A DNA stretch of 64,000 nt from Chitinophaga varians (GTDB lineage: Bacteria; Bacteroidota; Bacteroidia; Chitinophagales; Chitinophagaceae): assembly GCF_014529945.1 (NCBI RefSeq), contig NZ_JACVFB010000002.1, positions 124,001 to 188,000 of the forward strand, given 5' to 3'. A program made the translations under genes and the position numbers. Shown here piece by piece: positions 1 through 8,455 of this stretch. Below the pieces are notes generated by a model. It did no database searches and had not been told where the DNA came from. It saw nothing but the letters and a program-made list of their open reading frames with translations. Positions within the stretch are counted from its first letter, which is position 1; every line of letters starts with the position of its first letter.

Positions 1-642
1 GTAGCCGGTCACCACTACTTCGTCCAGTGTTTTGCTTTGGAGATAGACGTTCATCGAAACCGCCAAACCGAGGGGCACTCTTTTACGTTCCATACCTGCG
101 TAGGTAAAGATCAATGCTTTGGCGCTCATCGGCACAGCGATGATATAATAGCCGCTATTGTCCGTCACCGCCCACTTTTTGCCGCCTTCCAGCTGGATCG
201 TTACACCGGGAAGGGGCGTATCTGACATATCTTTGACCAGGCCGCTGATGGTGCGTATTTCTTCATCAGGCGCAACAGGGCCGTAGACAAGGTTCTCCGC
301 CTTTTTTGTTTTTTGCTGCCGGGACACAATGGTGTAATGGTTTTTATCTACATATAAAAACAATAACTCCGCCGGATACAGAATTCTTTTCAGCACCTCT
401 TCCACCGGACGGGCTCTCAGCGCTTCTACCACTACATTGGTGGTTCTGTTTTTCAGCAGGTCGCCTTCATACATGAAGGTGGTGCCATAGATGGCTGTCA
501 CCCGCTCCAACGCATATTTTACCGGTATCGCCGCCGACGTCCGGACAACACGCTCGTCCTGTGCAAAAGCACAGACGCTGGTGAGTAACAGTACACATAG
601 GTACAGGAAGCCACAAAGGCTTTGTCTGGTACAAATCCTCAT
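1..642 (-). CDS. TonB-dependent receptor with STN domain, N-terminal part (cut by window edge)
   Basis: The minus-strand frame is open from the ATG at 642 to the window edge, so 214 N-terminal residues are visible. They begin with a signal peptide ending near AFAQ, then an STN (secretin/TonB N-terminus) domain at about residues 30-115, then a carboxypeptidase-regulatory-like beta-sandwich (TISGLVKDMSDTPLPGV) and the SusC-type TonB box region ending LDEVVVTGY. The family is an outer-membrane transporter powered by TonB/ExbBD. The STN domain is the part that contacts a FecR anti-sigma factor, and fecR lies just 28 bp upstream, so this receptor probably signals substrate binding to the ECF sigma factor encoded at 1954. 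The plug and barrel lie outside the window, so the substrate cannot be inferred. Confidence 0.93.
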   Translation of the reverse strand, partial: MRICTRQSLCGFLYLCVLLLTSVCAFAQDERVVRTSAAIPVKYALERVTAIYGTTFMYEGDLLKNRTTNVVVEALRARPVEEVLKRILYPAELLFLYVDKNHYTIVSRQQKTKKAENLVYGPVAPDEEIRTISGLVKDMSDTPLPGVTIQLEGGKKWAVTDNSGYYIIAVPMSAKALIFTYAGMERKRVPLGLAVSMNVYLQSKTLDEVVVTGY

Positions 643-670
643 TGATCTTGGTTTTTTAAAATTGATCTGT

Positions 671-1690
671 TTAATATCCGCGCTGACCGTTATCTTTCAG
701 GTACAGCGTATCATTGTTCTTTTCAATTTTTACATTCAGTATTGCAGACAATTCAAACAATACATTATTTACATTATTCAGGGATAATGTCCCTTCCAGG
801 GTACGGTTGGCAATGGATGTATCCTGCAGTATGATGGTGAAACCATAGGTGTCCTGCAGCGTGTGAATGATATCCCTGACGGTAGTCTGTTTCAGTAACA
901 TTTTGTATTCACGCCATGCCAGTGCGGTTTTGGCATCGGCGGTATTCTTCGCCAGCAGCTGTTCCCGGCGGTGATAGGTAGCTTTTTCATTTGGTTGTAA
1001 TAACAATATTTGCCCGTTGTCCGGCGACGATACTTTTACTTTCCCCTGCCGGAGATATACTTCTGTGATTTCCCTTCGTTGTTTTACGTTAAAGACAGTA
1101 CCCAGTACTTCCACGTCCACTTTGCCGGCATGCACTGTAAAATGCTGTGCAGCGGGCATCTCCGTGTGCTTTACCTCAAAGAGGGCTTCCCCTTCCAGCC
1201 ATACTTCGCGTTTGCCATCTTTCCAGTTATGATAGGTGAGCGCCGAATGTGAATTGAGGATCACGACAGAGGCATCCGGCAGCTTCACGCGGACCTGTTG
1301 TCCATAGCCGCTTTCCACCCGATGCATGCCGGACGGCCGCATAAAGTACCAGGCAGTGAGGAGCATCAGCGGTAGCAGTACCGCCGCTGCCAGCCAGCGT
1401 TTCCGGCGAAAGCGTGTAATAGGCACCACCGGTGTTTCAGCAGCGAGATGTGCTTGTATCTGCGACCACACCTGCGCTTTGGCCGTATCTGCCGGCTTTA
1501 TCCGTTTAAGGCACAGGATAGCCGTGAGCGTTTCCCGGGCCTCCTCCAACGCCGCGGCGTTAGGAGGCGCACTGTCCCGATAGGCCTCCCAGAAGGCTAT
1601 CGCTTCCGGTGTGCCATGCTTCACCCATTCCAGAAAGAAGGCATCTTCCAGAAAGTCCGCTTTGGTAAATAAATGGTAGTTCTGCTCCAA
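671..1690 (-). CDS. FecR family anti-sigma factor
   Basis: A 339-residue inner-membrane anti-sigma factor of the FecR family. The N-terminal cytoplasmic part (about 1-95) should bind the ECF sigma factor. One membrane segment follows at about 98-115 (LAAAVLLPLMLLTAWYF), then a periplasmic FecR domain (about 120-215, with RVKLPDASVVILNSHSAL and the GTVFNVK block), then a DUF4974 domain at about 255-335. It is transcribed with the downstream STN-type receptor (28 bp gap). The sigma gene is divergent rather than upstream in the same operon. In this system the liganded receptor changes FecR, which releases the sigma factor. The family call is very secure; the ligand is unknown. Confidence 0.95.
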   Translation of the reverse strand: MEQNYHLFTKADFLEDAFFLEWVKHGTPEAIAFWEAYRDSAPPNAAALEEARETLTAILCLKRIKPADTAKAQVWSQIQAHLAAETPVVPITRFRRKRWLAAAVLLPLMLLTAWYFMRPSGMHRVESGYGQQVRVKLPDASVVILNSHSALTYHNWKDGKREVWLEGEALFEVKHTEMPAAQHFTVHAGKVDVEVLGTVFNVKQRREITEVYLRQGKVKVSSPDNGQILLLQPNEKATYHRREQLLAKNTADAKTALAWREYKMLLKQTTVRDIIHTLQDTYGFTIILQDTSIANRTLEGTLSLNNVNNVLFELSAILNVKIEKNNDTLYLKDNGQRGY

Positions 1691-1953
1691 ATCAGTTCTT
1701 CGTTAGCACCACAGTAATCATCACAGGAGAGTCAGTAACAACTGTCCCGTGCTCATACAGAACACAAGGACGGCGCAAAACACCCCACTTTTTTTCAATT
1801 TTTTTATAATTTTTTAATTAAAACTTATAGAAGTACTGATTTCATTGATATTATATCGATATATAATTTCAATATTTATTTATGATCATATGAAAGCGTA
1901 ACAACCTGGTACGGCTATACATTTTTTTGTACTTTTAGCCGATCAACCAGGAG
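1691..1953. promoter_or_regulatory. Divergent promoter region between fecR and the ECF sigma gene
   Basis: A 263 bp AT-rich gap between divergent genes must hold both promoters. On the plus strand TACTTTTA at 1930-1937 is one base from the Bacteroidota -7 consensus TAnnTTTG and sits 16 bp before the sigma ATG. A perfect 12-bp palindrome TATATCGATATA lies at 1852-1863. No clear -7 box was found on the minus strand; an ECF-type promoter there would not follow that consensus. Confidence 0.35.
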
Positions 1954-2565
1954 ATGGACCTTTTAACAGTATCTGACACTACACTCTGGACAGCCATACA
2001 ACAAGGCGACGAACAGGCATTTGCACATTTATATGACCGTTATTTTGAACGGTTATATGAATATGGTATGCGCCTGCATCCCAACGAGGATATAGTGAAG
2101 GATGTGATACAGGAGCTGTTTATTAAACTATGGACGAACAAAGATAATCTCAGTACCACCGTAGATGCCCGTCCCTACTTGTTTGTAGCGCTGCGGGGCA
2201 CCCTGTACAACCGGCTTCGTCCCCGGCGCAATGCAGTAATGGTAGCTTTCAATCAGCAGGAGCATGACTTCCATGCGCACTTCTCCACCGAGCACGCCTA
2301 TATTAAAAAAGAGCAATTGCAGGCACAACAGCAGCAGCTGCTGCAAGCGCTCAATCAGCTCAATGCACGCCAGAAGGAAATATTATATCTCCGTTATTTC
2401 GAGGAACTGGATTATGAACAGATTGCTGCTATCATGGGCATCTCTGTAAAGGGCGCGTATAAGCTGGCAGCCCGTGCACTCCGGAATATGCGGGAATTGC
2501 TGGGCATCTCCACCGCTATCCTGCTGGCACAACTTGCCACACTGAAAACTGCCATCCATCCATAG
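1954..2565 (+). CDS. RNA polymerase ECF sigma factor
   Basis: A 203-residue sigma-70 family protein of the extracytoplasmic function class. Region 2 is at about residues 20-90 (AFAHLYDRYFERLYEYGMRL, DVIQELFIKLW) and region 4 at about 130-185 (LNARQKEILYLRYFEELDYE, then the helix-turn-helix IAAIMGISVKGAYKLAARAL). Length and layout are typical for Bacteroidota sigma factors controlled by FecR. It is divergent from fecR at 1690. It probably directs transcription of the fecR-receptor operon after release from FecR. AGGAG directly abuts the ATG, too close for a usual Shine-Dalgarno site, so the start rests on frame and homology to the family. Confidence 0.95.
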   Translation: MDLLTVSDTTLWTAIQQGDEQAFAHLYDRYFERLYEYGMRLHPNEDIVKDVIQELFIKLWTNKDNLSTTVDARPYLFVALRGTLYNRLRPRRNAVMVAFNQQEHDFHAHFSTEHAYIKKEQLQAQQQQLLQALNQLNARQKEILYLRYFEELDYEQIAAIMGISVKGAYKLAARALRNMRELLGISTAILLAQLATLKTAIHP

Positions 2566-2619
2566 GCACTTGACATAAAGCAATGCGATTGATATTTTTA
2601 CCGGCTAAACAGATATGAT

Positions 2620-3483
2620 ATGAGAAACATATGGCTGACAGGCGTATTATGCCTGCTCATGGGCGCAGCGATGGCACAGGCGCCGCTGCAGGTAATGACC
2701 TTTAACATCCGGATGAACACCAGCAGCGACAGCCTCAATGCATGGCCTTATCGCAAAGAAAAAGTAGCATCGGAAGTGTTATTCCATCAGGTAAATACGT
2801 TGGGAGTACAGGAGGCGCTGTTCGACCAGATGGAGGACCTGCGCCGGTTGCTGCCCGGTTACAAATCCATCGGCGGTGGCCGCGATGACGGAAAGAACAA
2901 AGGGGAATTCTCCGCTATCTTTTACGATACCAGCAGACTGCAGTTGCTGAAAACCGCTACGTTCTGGTTGTCAGAAACACCGGACGTTCCCGGCAGCAAA
3001 GGATGGGACGCTGCCATCACACGTATTGTCACATGGGGGCAGTTCAGGGACAAACAAACCAAAAAAATATTCTATCATTTTAATACCCACTTTGATCACA
3101 TGGGTAAGGTGGCAAGAAGAGAAAGTGCCCGTTTTCTGTTACAGCAGGTACATAACATTGCCGGTAGTACGCCAGCCATCATCACCGGTGACTTCAACGC
3201 TACGCCCGACGATGAACCAATACAGGTAGTGATGGACACTAAAAACCCGCTACACTTCACTGATAGCAAAAGTATCAGCACCACGCCCCATTACGGCCCT
3301 ACCGGCACTTTTAACGGATGGCATGCTGCTGAAGTAGATGATCAGCCGATCGATTATATTTTCCTGAAAGGGAAATTTAAGGTATTGCAACACGCCTCCA
3401 TATCCCAGACATGGGGCGGCCGCTTTGCTTCCGACCACTTCGCTGTACTGTCACGGGTAGTGCTCGCAGAGAGCACAAAGTGA
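2620..3483 (+). CDS. Secreted endonuclease/exonuclease/phosphatase-fold protein
   Basis: A 287-residue exported protein of the EEP superfamily (DNase I, sphingomyelinase and inositol phosphatase fold). A signal peptide ends near AMAQA (residue 20). Catalytic blocks are visible: MTFNIRMNT (Asn29), GVQEA (metal-binding Glu65), FNTHFDHMG, ITGDFNATP (Asp/Asn pair) and the C-terminal SDHFAV (Asp-His pair), so the enzyme should be active on a phosphodiester or phosphomonoester. The substrate is not deducible. The final codons, including stop TGA, merge into the GCAAAG repeat element that starts at about 3474, which may have replaced the original 3' end. Confidence 0.88.
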   Translation: MRNIWLTGVLCLLMGAAMAQAPLQVMTFNIRMNTSSDSLNAWPYRKEKVASEVLFHQVNTLGVQEALFDQMEDLRRLLPGYKSIGGGRDDGKNKGEFSAIFYDTSRLQLLKTATFWLSETPDVPGSKGWDAAITRIVTWGQFRDKQTKKIFYHFNTHFDHMGKVARRESARFLLQQVHNIAGSTPAIITGDFNATPDDEPIQVVMDTKNPLHFTDSKSISTTPHYGPTGTFNGWHAAEVDDQPIDYIFLKGKFKVLQHASISQTWGGRFASDHFAVLSRVVLAESTK

Positions 3484-3641
3484 GCAAAGGAGCAAAGAAA
3501 ATAAGCAAGTAAAAAATAGAGAATAAGCAAGCAAATAAGTGAGCAAGGAACGAAGGTCAAAAAATGATCTTCGTTCCTTTGTTTTTTCTTAGCTCGCTGA
3601 TATAAACTTTGCGTTCTTTGCTCACTTAGTTCCTTTGCGAG
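3474..3641. repeat. GCAAAG-word palindromic element, copy A
   Basis: An intergenic element of about 168 bp made of outer arms rich in GCAAAG words (GTGAGCAAAGGAGCAAAGA on the left; TTCTTTGCTCACTTAGTTCC on the right, its approximate reverse complement) around an inner 15-bp hairpin with arms 3545-3559 and 3565-3579 (one G-T pair) and a 5-nt loop. A T-rich tract follows on the plus strand (GTTTTTTCTT), so the inner hairpin may act as terminator for the gene ending at 3483. Copies B (14691-14875) and C (43285-43438) share this architecture and words. Confidence 0.75.
3545..3590 (+). terminator. Probable terminator within repeat copy A
   Basis: Stem AAGGAACGAAGGTCA / TGATCTTCGTTCCTT with loop AAAAA, followed on the plus strand by TTGTTTTTTCTT. 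It lies 62 bp after the stop of the plus-strand gene at 3483. It also sits between convergent genes, so it may serve both, although the minus-strand side lacks a good T run. Confidence 0.5.
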
Positions 3642-3643
3642 AC

Positions 3644-4399
3644 TCAATTGTGGATATGATCAACGCTCATGCTGTTTTGCAGCGCGTCAACCACTTTGTT
3701 ATGCAGGTTTCCATTGATGTCTACACTGATTTTAAGTTTTCCGTTGGTGAAAGAACCAGTGAAGTCACCCACCTGCAGTTTGGTCAGGATCAGGTCCATA
3801 GAGATTTTGAGAGAGCCTTTCCAGTCGATGTTTTTGTCTGTTACCACTACATCTTTTCCGTGAGCCTGTAATTCGATCACACCGGACAACAGGATTTCCA
3901 TCGGGATTTTCTTACCATCCCATGTCAGGAATCCTATTAATCTAACAGCAGGATCTTTTTTGTCTCCTTCCACTCTGGCGTACACTTTCACCTGTTGGTA
4001 AGTGCCCAGCGGAATTCTGATGGCGCCCAGTTGAGCAGGGATCTGCTTGAGATCAATCTGACGATCTGTTTTTAATTTGAATTCCAGTTCATCTTTTCCG
4101 CGTTTGGCATCGAAGCGGATTTCCCGCAAGCGGGCAGTGGCGGTGTCCCACGTAATATCAAAACCACCGGAACTCTTAGCCATAGAAGCGTCGCCGGTAA
4201 TGGCAGACAAACGGCCCGCAGCATCGGGTGTTAAGGTGTACGTTGGATTAACCGCAGCGATTTCGTAGTTGATAGATGTTGAGTCCTTCACGTTAGCAGT
4301 AGGTTGCTGGTCAGGCCCCGACATGTCTTTTGAACATGATGCGAGCATCATGGTCGCGATGCCAAGCGCACCGCAGAATTGTAGGATTCCGGTTTTCAT
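3644..4399 (-). CDS. Lipoprotein of unknown function
   Basis: A 251-residue predicted lipoprotein: the N-terminal hydrophobic segment ends in the lipobox LASC with the lipidated cysteine at residue 22, followed by SKDMSG. The rest is beta-rich and hydrophilic, with repeated lysine/aspartate-rich strands (RIPLGTYQQVKVYARVEGDK, LTWDGKKIPMEILLSGVIEL), suggesting one or two beta-sandwich domains. No catalytic motif is visible and I do not recognise a named family. It is convergent with the preceding gene, with repeat copy A between their stops. It would be anchored to a membrane facing the periplasm or the cell surface. Confidence 0.75.
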   Translation of the reverse strand: MKTGILQFCGALGIATMMLASCSKDMSGPDQQPTANVKDSTSINYEIAAVNPTYTLTPDAAGRLSAITGDASMAKSSGGFDITWDTATARLREIRFDAKRGKDELEFKLKTDRQIDLKQIPAQLGAIRIPLGTYQQVKVYARVEGDKKDPAVRLIGFLTWDGKKIPMEILLSGVIELQAHGKDVVVTDKNIDWKGSLKISMDLILTKLQVGDFTGSFTNGKLKISVDINGNLHNKVVDALQNSMSVDHIHN

Positions 4400-4487
4400 A
4401 TTGATATGGTTTTAAATGACTACTTGGGGAAATATTGGCCATAAAAATAAACAAGAAATCTGAAAAAAGTACTGATTAAGTATTAAT

Positions 4488-4525
4488 TAAAAATAAAAAA
4501 TCCGGTTGAGCTCACTCAACCGGAT
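4488..4525 (-). terminator. Rho-independent terminator of the M28 peptidase gene
   Basis: A perfect 11-bp stem (ATCCGGTTGAG at 4500-4510, CTCAACCGGAT at 4515-4525) with a 4-nt loop. On the minus strand it is followed by TTTTTTATTTTTAATT. It lies 86 bp beyond the stop of the minus-strand gene at 4612. Confidence 0.85.
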
Positions 4526-4562
4526 GAATATATGATGGGCCGTCCCTATTGAAAAGCAGCCA

Positions 4563-4655
4563 TTATGCGTGTAGTCGTTGACGTTCTATTAATATATGCA
4601 AGAGGCCGTCTTTATTTGGTAACAGGTGTTATACGTGTAGGCGTTGACGTTCCAT
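4563..4655. repeat. Imperfect 27-bp direct duplication at the 3' end of the M28 gene
   Basis: Copies at 4563-4589 and 4629-4655 match at 24 of 27 positions with a 66-bp offset, which is a multiple of three. The inner copy encodes the peptidase C-terminal residues TSTPTRI; the outer copy, beyond the stop codon, would encode TSTTTRI in the same frame. This looks like an old in-frame duplication later cut by a stop. Confidence 0.6.
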
Positions 4656-5916
4656 CCACAATGGTCCCTGAACTAACAGCGATCGCTTTAATAATGTCTG
4701 TAATATTTTTAATATCTAAGGTAGACACTTCATCTTTCACGGTATGATAAAACTGGTCTTTATCAATCTGCGTGGTAGATATCGTATGCGCAGGCACCCC
4801 TACTTTGGCCAGGTTGGCGTTGTCTGAACGATAGAACAGGTTCTGCTCCGGATAAGGATCGGGATAAAAACGGAATTCAGATCCTGCCAGGTTCTTTTGC
4901 AAAATAGGACCAAAATCCGATTTTTCAAATCCAGTGATAAACGCGCTGTTCTTACCAAATTTGGATTCCTTACCGATCATTTCGATGTTAAACATCGCTA
5001 CCACTTTGGCAGGGTCTATATGTCCGGAAAAATAAGAAGACCCATAACCACCCATCTCTTCTGCGGTGAAAGCCACAAAAATCAACGAGCGGGCAGGATG
5101 TTTCTTCTTAAAGTAATTAGCCAGCATGATCACAGCGGTGGTACCGGATGCATCATCATCTGCTCCGTTGGCGATACTGTCGCCGGCTTCTGCGGGTAAT
5201 ATGCCCAGATGGTCGTAGTGACCGGAATAGATCACATATTCATCTGGTTTGGTGGCGCCTTTAATCATACCGGCCACATTGGTGAACTCCTGCGCATGGA
5301 CACCGCGGGTCTGTTCTACGGACCAGTCATCCTGAGCTGTCAGCGGTTCTTTTTCCAGGACCAGTACCATCTGCCATTTAGCGGTATCTGCCGGCACTTC
5401 CTGCTCTTTTGCGTACATACGGCTGGAGATGGAACCTTCCAGATTAGCGATATAACCGCTCAGGGAAGGAGCCAGCCATACGATCATATTTTTTTGCAGG
5501 GATTTACGTTTGCCCAGCGCAGCACGCAATTCATCCGGGTTAGCGGCACGCACCTCTGTGCAGTTAGCGGTATCTCTGTGCAACTGTATATGCCGTGAAG
5601 GGCCTACTGCCACAACGGGCCAGTCTTTTGCAGCACCGTTCACCGTCATGTTGGTACTGGTGGTATGAAGTCCGTAGTAGCTAAAGCGTTGCAGATAGGA
5701 TTGTTCACCGGGCAACGGCAGCAATCCTGCTTTTTTAAATTCATCGCTGATAAAGGCAGCGGCTTTATCAGACGCGGGTGTTCCGGACTGCCGGCCCTGC
5801 ATATCGTCAGCAGCCAGCGTGTTGATGATACGGGCCACTTCTTTTTGTGGTATCTGTTGGCTGTAGCCGGTGGTGAACATACACCCCGCGGCCAATGATA
5901 AGATCAGTTTTTTCAT
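4612..5916 (-). CDS. Secreted M28 family zinc aminopeptidase
   Basis: A 434-residue exported metallopeptidase of the M28 family. I chose the ATG at 5916 because it begins a clean signal peptide (MKKLILSLAAGCMFTTGYSQ); the longer frame to 6003 adds 29 non-hydrophobic residues. The di-zinc site is visible in order: YSGHYDHLG (His, Asp), NGADDDASGTTAVI (Asp), FTAEEMGGYGSSYF (catalytic Glu pair), and DQFYHTVKDE (His). The region before it (about 110-220) fits the inserted PA-like domain of these enzymes. It would release N-terminal amino acids from peptides in the periplasm or outside the cell. A strong terminator follows at 4488-4525. The C-terminal tail carries a decayed duplication. Confidence 0.9.
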   Translation of the reverse strand: MKKLILSLAAGCMFTTGYSQQIPQKEVARIINTLAADDMQGRQSGTPASDKAAAFISDEFKKAGLLPLPGEQSYLQRFSYYGLHTTSTNMTVNGAAKDWPVVAVGPSRHIQLHRDTANCTEVRAANPDELRAALGKRKSLQKNMIVWLAPSLSGYIANLEGSISSRMYAKEQEVPADTAKWQMVLVLEKEPLTAQDDWSVEQTRGVHAQEFTNVAGMIKGATKPDEYVIYSGHYDHLGILPAEAGDSIANGADDDASGTTAVIMLANYFKKKHPARSLIFVAFTAEEMGGYGSSYFSGHIDPAKVVAMFNIEMIGKESKFGKNSAFITGFEKSDFGPILQKNLAGSEFRFYPDPYPEQNLFYRSDNANLAKVGVPAHTISTTQIDKDQFYHTVKDEVSTLDIKNITDIIKAIAVSSGTIVDGTSTPTRITPVTK

Positions 5917-6076
5917 GAGCGGTTTTGTCTGTTGTATTTCGTTCTGGTTGTTGTTTGGACAGTTGGATAGCTGTTGCCTTACCAACCTGTAAGATAATAT
6001 CATCTGGTTTAATTGCCTGCAATGCTACCATTTTTCCGGCGGGATACATTAACATCTTTGTAGGATAGTGGTACAA

Positions 6077-6424
6077 TCATGCCTGTCGATGCCAGGGACT
6101 TTTCAATATACGCTGCCGCAGCAACGCCGTATCTGTTGCCGGCAGGGCCGTGTCAAAATGGTACCTGCCCCGGCGCGCCTGTGAACTGTCATCGGCGTAC
6201 AACAGCGTGCAGGCAAGCAGCGCGCGATGTTTATCAGCATCTAATACGGTAATGTCATACACTCTTTCCGTGTGGGAATATGCAGGCGGGTTGTTACTGG
6301 CCACCACACGATAGATCCAGTGGTCATATTTACGAAAAGTATTTTGTCCATGCAATGGCCGGCAACAAAACAATAACAGGCCTATACAGGCCACCAGGAG
6401 GGTAAGAGGGGGTTGTTGGCGCAT
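6077..6424 (-). CDS. Small secreted protein of unknown function
   Basis: 115 residues from the ATG at 6424. I chose it over the upstream start at 6541 because it begins a signal peptide (hydrophobic core LTLLVACIGLLLFCC, cleavage near LHGQ) and because the longer frame would run into the ruvB start region. The mature part is short and charged (YDITVLDADKHRALLACTLL) and has no motif I recognise. It is divergent from ruvB and lies 160 bp upstream of the M28 gene on the same strand, so the two could be co-transcribed. The coding call is moderate because only length and signal peptide support it. Confidence 0.6.
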   Translation of the reverse strand: MRQQPPLTLLVACIGLLLFCCRPLHGQNTFRKYDHWIYRVVASNNPPAYSHTERVYDITVLDADKHRALLACTLLYADDSSQARRGRYHFDTALPATDTALLRQRILKSPWHRQA

Positions 6425-6526
6425 AGTATAAACGGGATTGGTTGAAAATGAGGATAGCATGATGGGTTCACCATCTTCAATATACAGCAATCGGCTGGAT
6501 ATAATTTGGTATTTTTGATGAGTATT

Positions 6527-7555
6527 ATGTCCAATCCGCATTTAAGACCAGAAGAAAATAAGCTCAGCGCCGCTGAGAAAGAGTTTGAGAACAGTATCAG
6601 GCCCCGGGAAATCGTGGATTTTTCGGGACAGGACCAGATCATCGAAAACCTGAAGATATTTATCAAAGCCGCTAAAATGCGGGGGGAAGCGCTGGACCAT
6701 GTGTTGTTCCATGGCCCTCCGGGCCTGGGAAAAACCACCCTGTCACGCATTGTGGCCAATGAGCTGGGCGTAAATATCCGGGAAACTTCCGGGCCGGTCA
6801 TTGAAAAACCCGGTGACCTGGCGGGGTTGCTGACCAATCTGGAGGATAAGGACGTGCTGTTCATCGACGAGATACACCGGCTGAGTACCGTGGTGGAAGA
6901 GTACCTGTATTCCGCCATGGAAGATTATCGTATAGACATCATGATTGATACCGGGCCCAATGCCCGTTCCATACAGCTCAACCTGCATCCTTTCACGCTG
7001 ATCGGCGCCACTACCCGTTCGGGACTGCTCACCGCGCCCCTGTTGTCCCGTTTCGGCATCAAGTCGAGGATGGAATACTACAATGCCGCCACACTACAGA
7101 AAATCATCTGGCGTGCGGCGGGGTTGCTGGGCTCCAAAATTACGTCTGACGCAGCCGGAGAGATTGCCCGTCGCTCCCGCGGCACGCCTCGTATCGCCAA
7201 CGGCTTACTGCGGCGGGTACGCGATTTTGCCATGGTGATCGGCAACGGCGTCATCGATCTGGAAATTGCGCAACTCAGTCTCAAAGCACTCAACGTAGAC
7301 GAATACGGCCTAGACGAAATGGACAACCGCATCCTGCAGGTGATCATCGAGAACTTCAAAGGAGGTCCGGTAGGCATCACTACCATTGCCACCGCAGTGG
7401 GAGAAGAAGCCGGCACACTGGAAGAGGTATATGAGCCCTTCCTGATCCAGGAAGGTTTTATCAAACGTACCCCCCGCGGCCGTGAGGTAACAGAAAAGGC
7501 ATATGTGCATTTGGGGAAGACGCCGTTTCGGGGAGGAGCCAACCTGCTATTCTAA
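6527..7555 (+). CDS. ruvB: Holliday junction branch-migration helicase RuvB
   Basis: A 342-residue AAA+ ATPase that drives branch migration of Holliday junctions with RuvA, feeding RuvC. Walker A GPPGLGKT is at residues 63-70, Walker B LFIDEIH at 111-117, and sensor 1 GATTRSG follows; the C-terminal winged helix includes [17 protein letters not shown]. The family usually starts MSNP-, so I place the start at 6527; in-frame ATGs exist at 6506 and 6518. The sequence TATAATTTGG at about 6499-6508 resembles a -7 box with one extra base and would put transcription start near 6515, giving a very short leader and making 6506 unlikely. A strong bidirectional terminator follows. Confidence 0.97.
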   Translation: MSNPHLRPEENKLSAAEKEFENSIRPREIVDFSGQDQIIENLKIFIKAAKMRGEALDHVLFHGPPGLGKTTLSRIVANELGVNIRETSGPVIEKPGDLAGLLTNLEDKDVLFIDEIHRLSTVVEEYLYSAMEDYRIDIMIDTGPNARSIQLNLHPFTLIGATTRSGLLTAPLLSRFGIKSRMEYYNAATLQKIIWRAAGLLGSKITSDAAGEIARRSRGTPRIANGLLRRVRDFAMVIGNGVIDLEIAQLSLKALNVDEYGLDEMDNRILQVIIENFKGGPVGITTIATAVGEEAGTLEEVYEPFLIQEGFIKRTPRGREVTEKAYVHLGKTPFRGGANLLF

Positions 7556-7571
7556 AGAAGGATCATTATCC

Positions 7572-7618
7572 ATAAAAAAGCGCACCCATGGAAACTCTCC
7601 ATGGGTGCGCTTTTTTAT
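7572..7618. terminator. Bidirectional rho-independent terminator
   Basis: An 18-bp perfect stem: AAAAAAGCGCACCCATGG pairs with CCATGGGTGCGCTTTTTT around loop AAACTCT. It has an A run on one side and a T run on the other, placed between the convergent genes ruvB (ends 7555) and the response regulator (ends 7632), so it can end transcription from both. Confidence 0.93.
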
Positions 7619-7631
7619 AGGATCGTTACTG

Positions 7632-8339
7632 TTATTCTTTCACTACCAGCCTGAATCCGTTTCCGTGAATGTTCACGATTTCGATGTTCGGATCGTCTTT
7701 CAGGTATTTGCGCAGTTTGGCGATATACACGTCCATACTGCGGCCGTTGAAGTAGGTGTCGCTGCCCCATATCTTTTTCAGCGCCAGTTCTCTGGGCAGC
7801 AGGTCGTTTTTATGTTCGCAGAGCATGTGCAGCAGTTCGTTCTCTTTAGGGGAGAGCGTGTGGCTGTCGCCATTATGTGCGAGGGTACGTAAGCGGGAGT
7901 TGAAGGAGTACGAACCTACCTGGAATTCGTGTTGCTCCTCTTCCTTGCTGTTCAGTTCCTGATTGCGTTTCAGGATAGCCTTGATTTTGAGCAGCAGCAG
8001 TTCGCTGTCGAAGGGTTTGGCGATATAATCGTCAGCACCCAGTTTATAGCCCTGGATGATATCCTCCTTCATGGTTTTAGCGGAGAGGAAAAACAGCGGG
8101 ATATCGGGGTCTACGTCCCGGATTTCTTCCGCCAGTTTAAAGCCGTCCATATTGGGCATCATAATGTCCAGCAGGCAGATATCGAATTTTTCGCGGCGGA
8201 AGGCAGCCAGTGCCAGAATACCGTCGCGGCATAATTCCACATCGTAGTCATTCAGTTCGAGGTAGTTTTTAAGTACCATGCCCAGGTTGGTGTCATCTTC
8301 CGCCAGTAATATTTTCGGTTTACGTTCTTCCATAATCAT
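7632..8339 (-). CDS. OmpR/PhoB-type response regulator, orphan
   Basis: 235 residues: receiver domain 8-125 with acidic pocket AEDD, phosphoacceptor Asp58 in LLDIMMP, a Ser/Thr switch residue in FLSAKT and Lys in YIAKPF; then a winged-helix DNA-binding domain at about 140-233 (GRSMDVYIAKLRKYLKDDP, the recognition segment). No histidine kinase gene lies next to it, unlike the pair at 45907. The domain layout and sequence resemble RprY-like regulators of Bacteroidota, but that identification is only by feel. A -7 box TATATTTG (minus strand, 8356-8363) lies 17 bp upstream of the start, implying a leader of about ten bases. An internal ATG at 8333 is an alternative start. Confidence 0.93.
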   Translation of the reverse strand: MIMEERKPKILLAEDDTNLGMVLKNYLELNDYDVELCRDGILALAAFRREKFDICLLDIMMPNMDGFKLAEEIRDVDPDIPLFFLSAKTMKEDIIQGYKLGADDYIAKPFDSELLLLKIKAILKRNQELNSKEEEQHEFQVGSYSFNSRLRTLAHNGDSHTLSPKENELLHMLCEHKNDLLPRELALKKIWGSDTYFNGRSMDVYIAKLRKYLKDDPNIEIVNIHGNGFRLVVKE

Positions 8340-8355
8340 AAAGGGTTGATTATAA

Positions 8356-8363
8356 CAAATATA
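8356..8363 (-). promoter_or_regulatory. -7 promoter box of the response regulator
   Basis: TATATTTG on the minus strand matches the Bacteroidota -7 consensus TAnnTTTG exactly and precedes the start codon by 17 bp. No convincing -33 TTG is seen at the usual distance. Confidence 0.5.
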
Positions 8364-8455
8364 AAGTTTTTCTACGGCACGAAAGGTCGTTAAAATTTGG
8401 ACGGCGGCACCCCAAAGAATTGTTAAATCTATTCATTTTCAGGGCGGTAAATATT

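Noticed and set aside
6506..6526. Starting ruvB at the first in-frame ATG (6506).
   Set aside because: A likely -7 box overlaps it, and the family begins at MSNP-.
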